Shown here piece after piece: positions 61,491 to 64,000 of a stretch of DNA of 64,000 nucleotides. Positions within the stretch are counted from its first letter, which is position 1; every line of letters begins with the position of its first letter. The position numbers were made by a program, and so were the translations under genes. The DNA lies in NCBI RefSeq assembly GCF_900182705.1, contig NZ_FXTP01000014.1:98486-162485 (forward strand), in the 5' to 3' direction. Below the pieces are notes generated by a model, which did not search any database, was not told the DNA's origin, and worked only from the letters and a program-made list of their open reading frames with translations. This DNA comes from Gracilimonas mengyeensis. Its GTDB lineage: Bacteria > Bacteroidota > Rhodothermia > Balneolales > Balneolaceae.

Positions 61491-63899
61491 ATGAATGAAA
61501 TGTCAAGAGTTTCTACTTCAATTTATTTACCCATTTTAATTACTGCTTTTCTGAGTGCTTCACTTTATGCACAAGAAGATTCTCTAGTTGGTTACTATCC
61601 TTTCAATGGAGATGCTCAAGACCTGAGCGGAGAGCAACATCATGGAATAATTTATGGGGCTACTTTAGATAAGGATAGGTTTGGAAATTCTGAGAGCGCC
61701 TTCTTTTTTGACGGAGATGACTTTATTGACTTGGGCGTAGTGAAAGATTATGAATTTGGAACCGGTGATTTTAGTATTTCTGTATGGTTTAAAGCGGAAT
61801 ATTTAGATAAGCGACAATACCAGATCATCCGTAAAGGGCCGGATAATCCTCATCTGGGAGAAGGCCGATGGGTGTTGTCCCTGGATAGGGAAGGCAGGGC
61901 AAGAATGGTATTAGAAGATGCAGAACAGAGCAACGCTGTATTAGTTTCGTTGGGACAAAATAGTTTCCTCGACAATACCTGGCATCATATGGTAGCGGTA
62001 TTTGATCGCGATTCCGCATTGACGGTTTATGTAGATAATGAACTAGAGATTATGGACCGTGATATTGTCAATTACCAAGGAAATATCACCAGTGAATCAG
62101 GAACTCATTCCTATATAGGACGTACTCATAATCTGAATGAAGATAATAACTTCATTGGTACTATTGATGATATTCGGATTTACAATAAAGTTCTTCAACC
62201 GGATGAAATTGCAAACTTGTACTTCAGGTCTGGCTGGGATGGCAATATCCATGAAATTGAAGAGGATACTTTAGTCGCTCATTACCCTTTTAATGGAAGT
62301 GCAGCTGAAGAAAGCGGATTCACTAATGACGGACAGGTCGAAGGGGCTACACTCACGGAAGACCGGTTTGGAAACCCGAATAGTGCCTATCAATTTGATG
62401 GTAATGATTATATCAATATTTCTCATCATCCTGTACTGAATTCACCGGCAAAGACCATTCAATTCTGGTTTCAGAAGACCAATGATGAAATAAGGAACTG
62501 GGGTCTGAATGATTCGGAAGGCATGTTATGGAAAGCACGTGATACGAGTTTGAACCGCGCATTTTCATTTTCACTATCAGGAAAAGATTCTCCTTTCGGC
62601 TTTTACTTGAACATGGGCAATGGGTCAAACGGTCTACATCATGTCGGCACGTTTGTACAAATAGCCCCCCGGAGATGGTATCATGTGGTTGCGGTTATAG
62701 AACCAGGTAAAACCTCAGTATATGTAAATGGCACTCTTGTTAATTCCAGAGTGAATGAAGGGGAAGTAATTAATAATACCTCACCAATTACCATTGGAAG
62801 GGCTTCGTTAGAATCTTTAGGTAGCAGATATTTTGTCGGGAAGATCGATGATATTCGTTTCTATAACTATGCGCTGGAACCTTCAGCAATCCGAAACTTA
62901 TACCATGAAGGTGGATGGCCTTTAACAGAGGATACGGCACTTGTGATATCAGAAGATTTAGTTAGCTATTATCCTTTCTCTGGAAATGCCTGGGATGTTT
63001 CTTACAATAATGGTCTTGGAAATATTTTTGGTGCCAATTTAACAACCGACCGTTTTGGTGAAATGAATCAAGCCTATGAGTTTGACGGGCTAAATGATCA
63101 TATCATACTTCAGGTCCCGATACCTTATTTCAGTCAAAACGATTTCACCATCACTTTTTGGGGACAAGGTGCATCCCCTGATCAACACTTTAAAGGACTG
63201 CTCACCTCACCAAATAATACTCCTTTTGGTATTCACCTTGACGACGGAGACCGCTTACGGCTTAGTGCTCAGCATAATCAAAAAACCGTAAACCTTACTG
63301 CTGAGAATCTTGATACCTATCCCGGAGATTGGTACCGTTATGCCGTGACATTCAAACGGGGAGAATATCTTAGGCTCTACAGAAACGGAGAAGTAGTGGC
63401 TTCTCTCAATGAATCAGTTCCAGAAATGCTTGACCTGAACTTGAATGCCCCTGGTATATATTTAGCAACCTTACAGAAGGATACATTAGATGAAGATGAG
63501 GATTATTTCTTCCCGGGAAGTATAGATGATATTAGAATATTCAACTATGCCCTCGACTCTGCTGAAATCTGGGAAAGTTATCAGCAGGAAAAAGGAAGTG
63601 TAGTTAGTAATGAAGAGCCCGAACTTGAAATTCCATACCAAAGCAAACTGTATCAAAATTATCCGAATCCTTTTAACCCTTCTACTATTATAAAGTTTGA
63701 AATACCCCGAACAGCTCAGGTTTCCTTGACTGTTTATGACCTTACCGGACGTGTAGTTGCCACGCTAACAGACGGGCCCAAAAAAGCTGGTCTACATGAA
63801 GTGATATTTGATGCATCTGATCTGGCATCAGGTGTATACCTATATGAGCTTAAAACACCTGAATTCTCAGAATTCAAAAAATTAACTCTGATTAAGTAA
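61491..63899 (+). CDS. Secreted protein with three LamG-like domains and C-terminal sorting domain
   Basis: An 802-residue extracellular protein with a signal peptide ending SLYAQ. Three concanavalin-like LamG/laminin-G domains sit at about residues 30-245, 260-470 and 485-700. Each opens with (L/V)xxYPFxGxAxDxSx, has a FxGxxDxIxL-type strand, and closes with IDDIRI(Y/F)NxxLxxxEI. A linker leads to the type A sorting domain YQNYPNPFNPSTIIKFEIPR ... SGVYLYELKT with terminal KKLTLIK. The role is probably carbohydrate or surface binding. It is followed directly by a heptanucleotide satellite that reaches the window end. Confidence 0.92.
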   Translation: MNEMSRVSTSIYLPILITAFLSASLYAQEDSLVGYYPFNGDAQDLSGEQHHGIIYGATLDKDRFGNSESAFFFDGDDFIDLGVVKDYEFGTGDFSISVWFKAEYLDKRQYQIIRKGPDNPHLGEGRWVLSLDREGRARMVLEDAEQSNAVLVSLGQNSFLDNTWHHMVAVFDRDSALTVYVDNELEIMDRDIVNYQGNITSESGTHSYIGRTHNLNEDNNFIGTIDDIRIYNKVLQPDEIANLYFRSGWDGNIHEIEEDTLVAHYPFNGSAAEESGFTNDGQVEGATLTEDRFGNPNSAYQFDGNDYINISHHPVLNSPAKTIQFWFQKTNDEIRNWGLNDSEGMLWKARDTSLNRAFSFSLSGKDSPFGFYLNMGNGSNGLHHVGTFVQIAPRRWYHVVAVIEPGKTSVYVNGTLVNSRVNEGEVINNTSPITIGRASLESLGSRYFVGKIDDIRFYNYALEPSAIRNLYHEGGWPLTEDTALVISEDLVSYYPFSGNAWDVSYNNGLGNIFGANLTTDRFGEMNQAYEFDGLNDHIILQVPIPYFSQNDFTITFWGQGASPDQHFKGLLTSPNNTPFGIHLDDGDRLRLSAQHNQKTVNLTAENLDTYPGDWYRYAVTFKRGEYLRLYRNGEVVASLNESVPEMLDLNLNAPGIYLATLQKDTLDEDEDYFFPGSIDDIRIFNYALDSAEIWESYQQEKGSVVSNEEPELEIPYQSKLYQNYPNPFNPSTIIKFEIPRTAQVSLTVYDLTGRVVATLTDGPKKAGLHEVIFDASDLASGVYLYELKTPEFSEFKKLTLIK

Positions 63900-63906
63900 G
63901 TGGATT

Positions 63907-64000
63907 GAGTTCTGAGTTCTGAGTTCTGAGTTCTGAGTTCTGAGTTCTGAGTTCTGAGTTCTGAGTTCTGAGTTCTGAGTTCTGAGTTCTGAGTTCTGAG
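63907..64000. repeat. Heptanucleotide tandem repeat, GAGTTCT, at least 13 copies, open at window end
   Basis: Thirteen full copies plus three bases of the 7-mer run uninterrupted to the right edge, so total length is unknown. Only eight bases separate it from the LamG gene's stop codon. The unit (TTCTGAG in rotation) differs by one base from the unit at 35789-35858 (TTCTGAT in rotation). Confidence 0.97.

Overview
The window looks like a chromosomal segment of a Balneolota-type bacterium (FCB group; Gracilimonas, Balneola or Rhodohalobacter-like). Two secreted proteins end in the YPNPFNP-type C-terminal sorting domain typical of FCB bacteria. PorV/PorQ-like outer-membrane proteins, a clade II (Sec-type) nitrous-oxide reductase cluster and weak Shine-Dalgarno use fit the same assignment. 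No rRNA, tRNA, phage, CRISPR or complete IS element was recognised. The phylum call is an inference from gene style, not from a marker gene.

Layout. 1-5 kb: a truncated TPR serine/threonine kinase, an ECF sigma factor with a lipoprotein, and a small barrel protein. 5.5-10.8 kb: a compact minus-strand run tatA-gatA-SDR-M28-prmA-ppx/gppA. 10.9-15.7 kb: DUF2795, an Omp85 protein, a cyclic-nucleotide-binding protein and rlmD on the plus strand. 15.9-25.6 kb: a UbiA-like membrane protein, VOC protein, CrtI-like desaturase, phosphodiesterase, glycosyltransferase, ketoacyl synthase III, two convergent GH43 hydrolases and an AI-2E family transporter. 25.7-33.4 kb: a tandem array of six paralogous outer-membrane barrel genes, the first-transcribed one frameshifted. 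33.5-34.5 kb: a REP-associated tyrosine transposase (RAYT) bracketed by two pairs of inverted REP palindromes carrying the GTAG foot. 34.5-40.1 kb: pgk, aldo/keto reductase, RNase D, CDF transporter and pyrophosphatase. 40.3-46.7 kb: the operon cytochrome c-nosZ-membrane protein-nosL-nosD-nosF-nosY. 47-49.4 kb: a secreted phosphoesterase and a DUF559 endonuclease-like gene between direct palindromic repeats. 49.8-57.7 kb: B12-dependent class II ribonucleotide reductase next to a cobalamin riboswitch, a BtuB-like receptor and a BtuG-like beta-propeller. 58.2-60.1 kb: an SQR-like flavoprotein lacking canonical SQR cysteines, with an ArsR-rhodanese regulator. 60.4-64 kb: DUF72 and a triple-LamG secreted protein.

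The most coherent physiological modules are N2O respiration, vitamin B12 capture beside a B12-dependent enzyme, and a sulfur/thiol-type redox pair with its regulator. The most unusual feature is the density of intergenic repeats: a RAYT/REP unit, a three-copy ~300 bp dispersed element, repeats framing a DUF559 gene, twin hairpin blocks near 5 kb, and two heptanucleotide satellites. Start sites were adjusted where the longest reading frame began upstream of a more plausible start.
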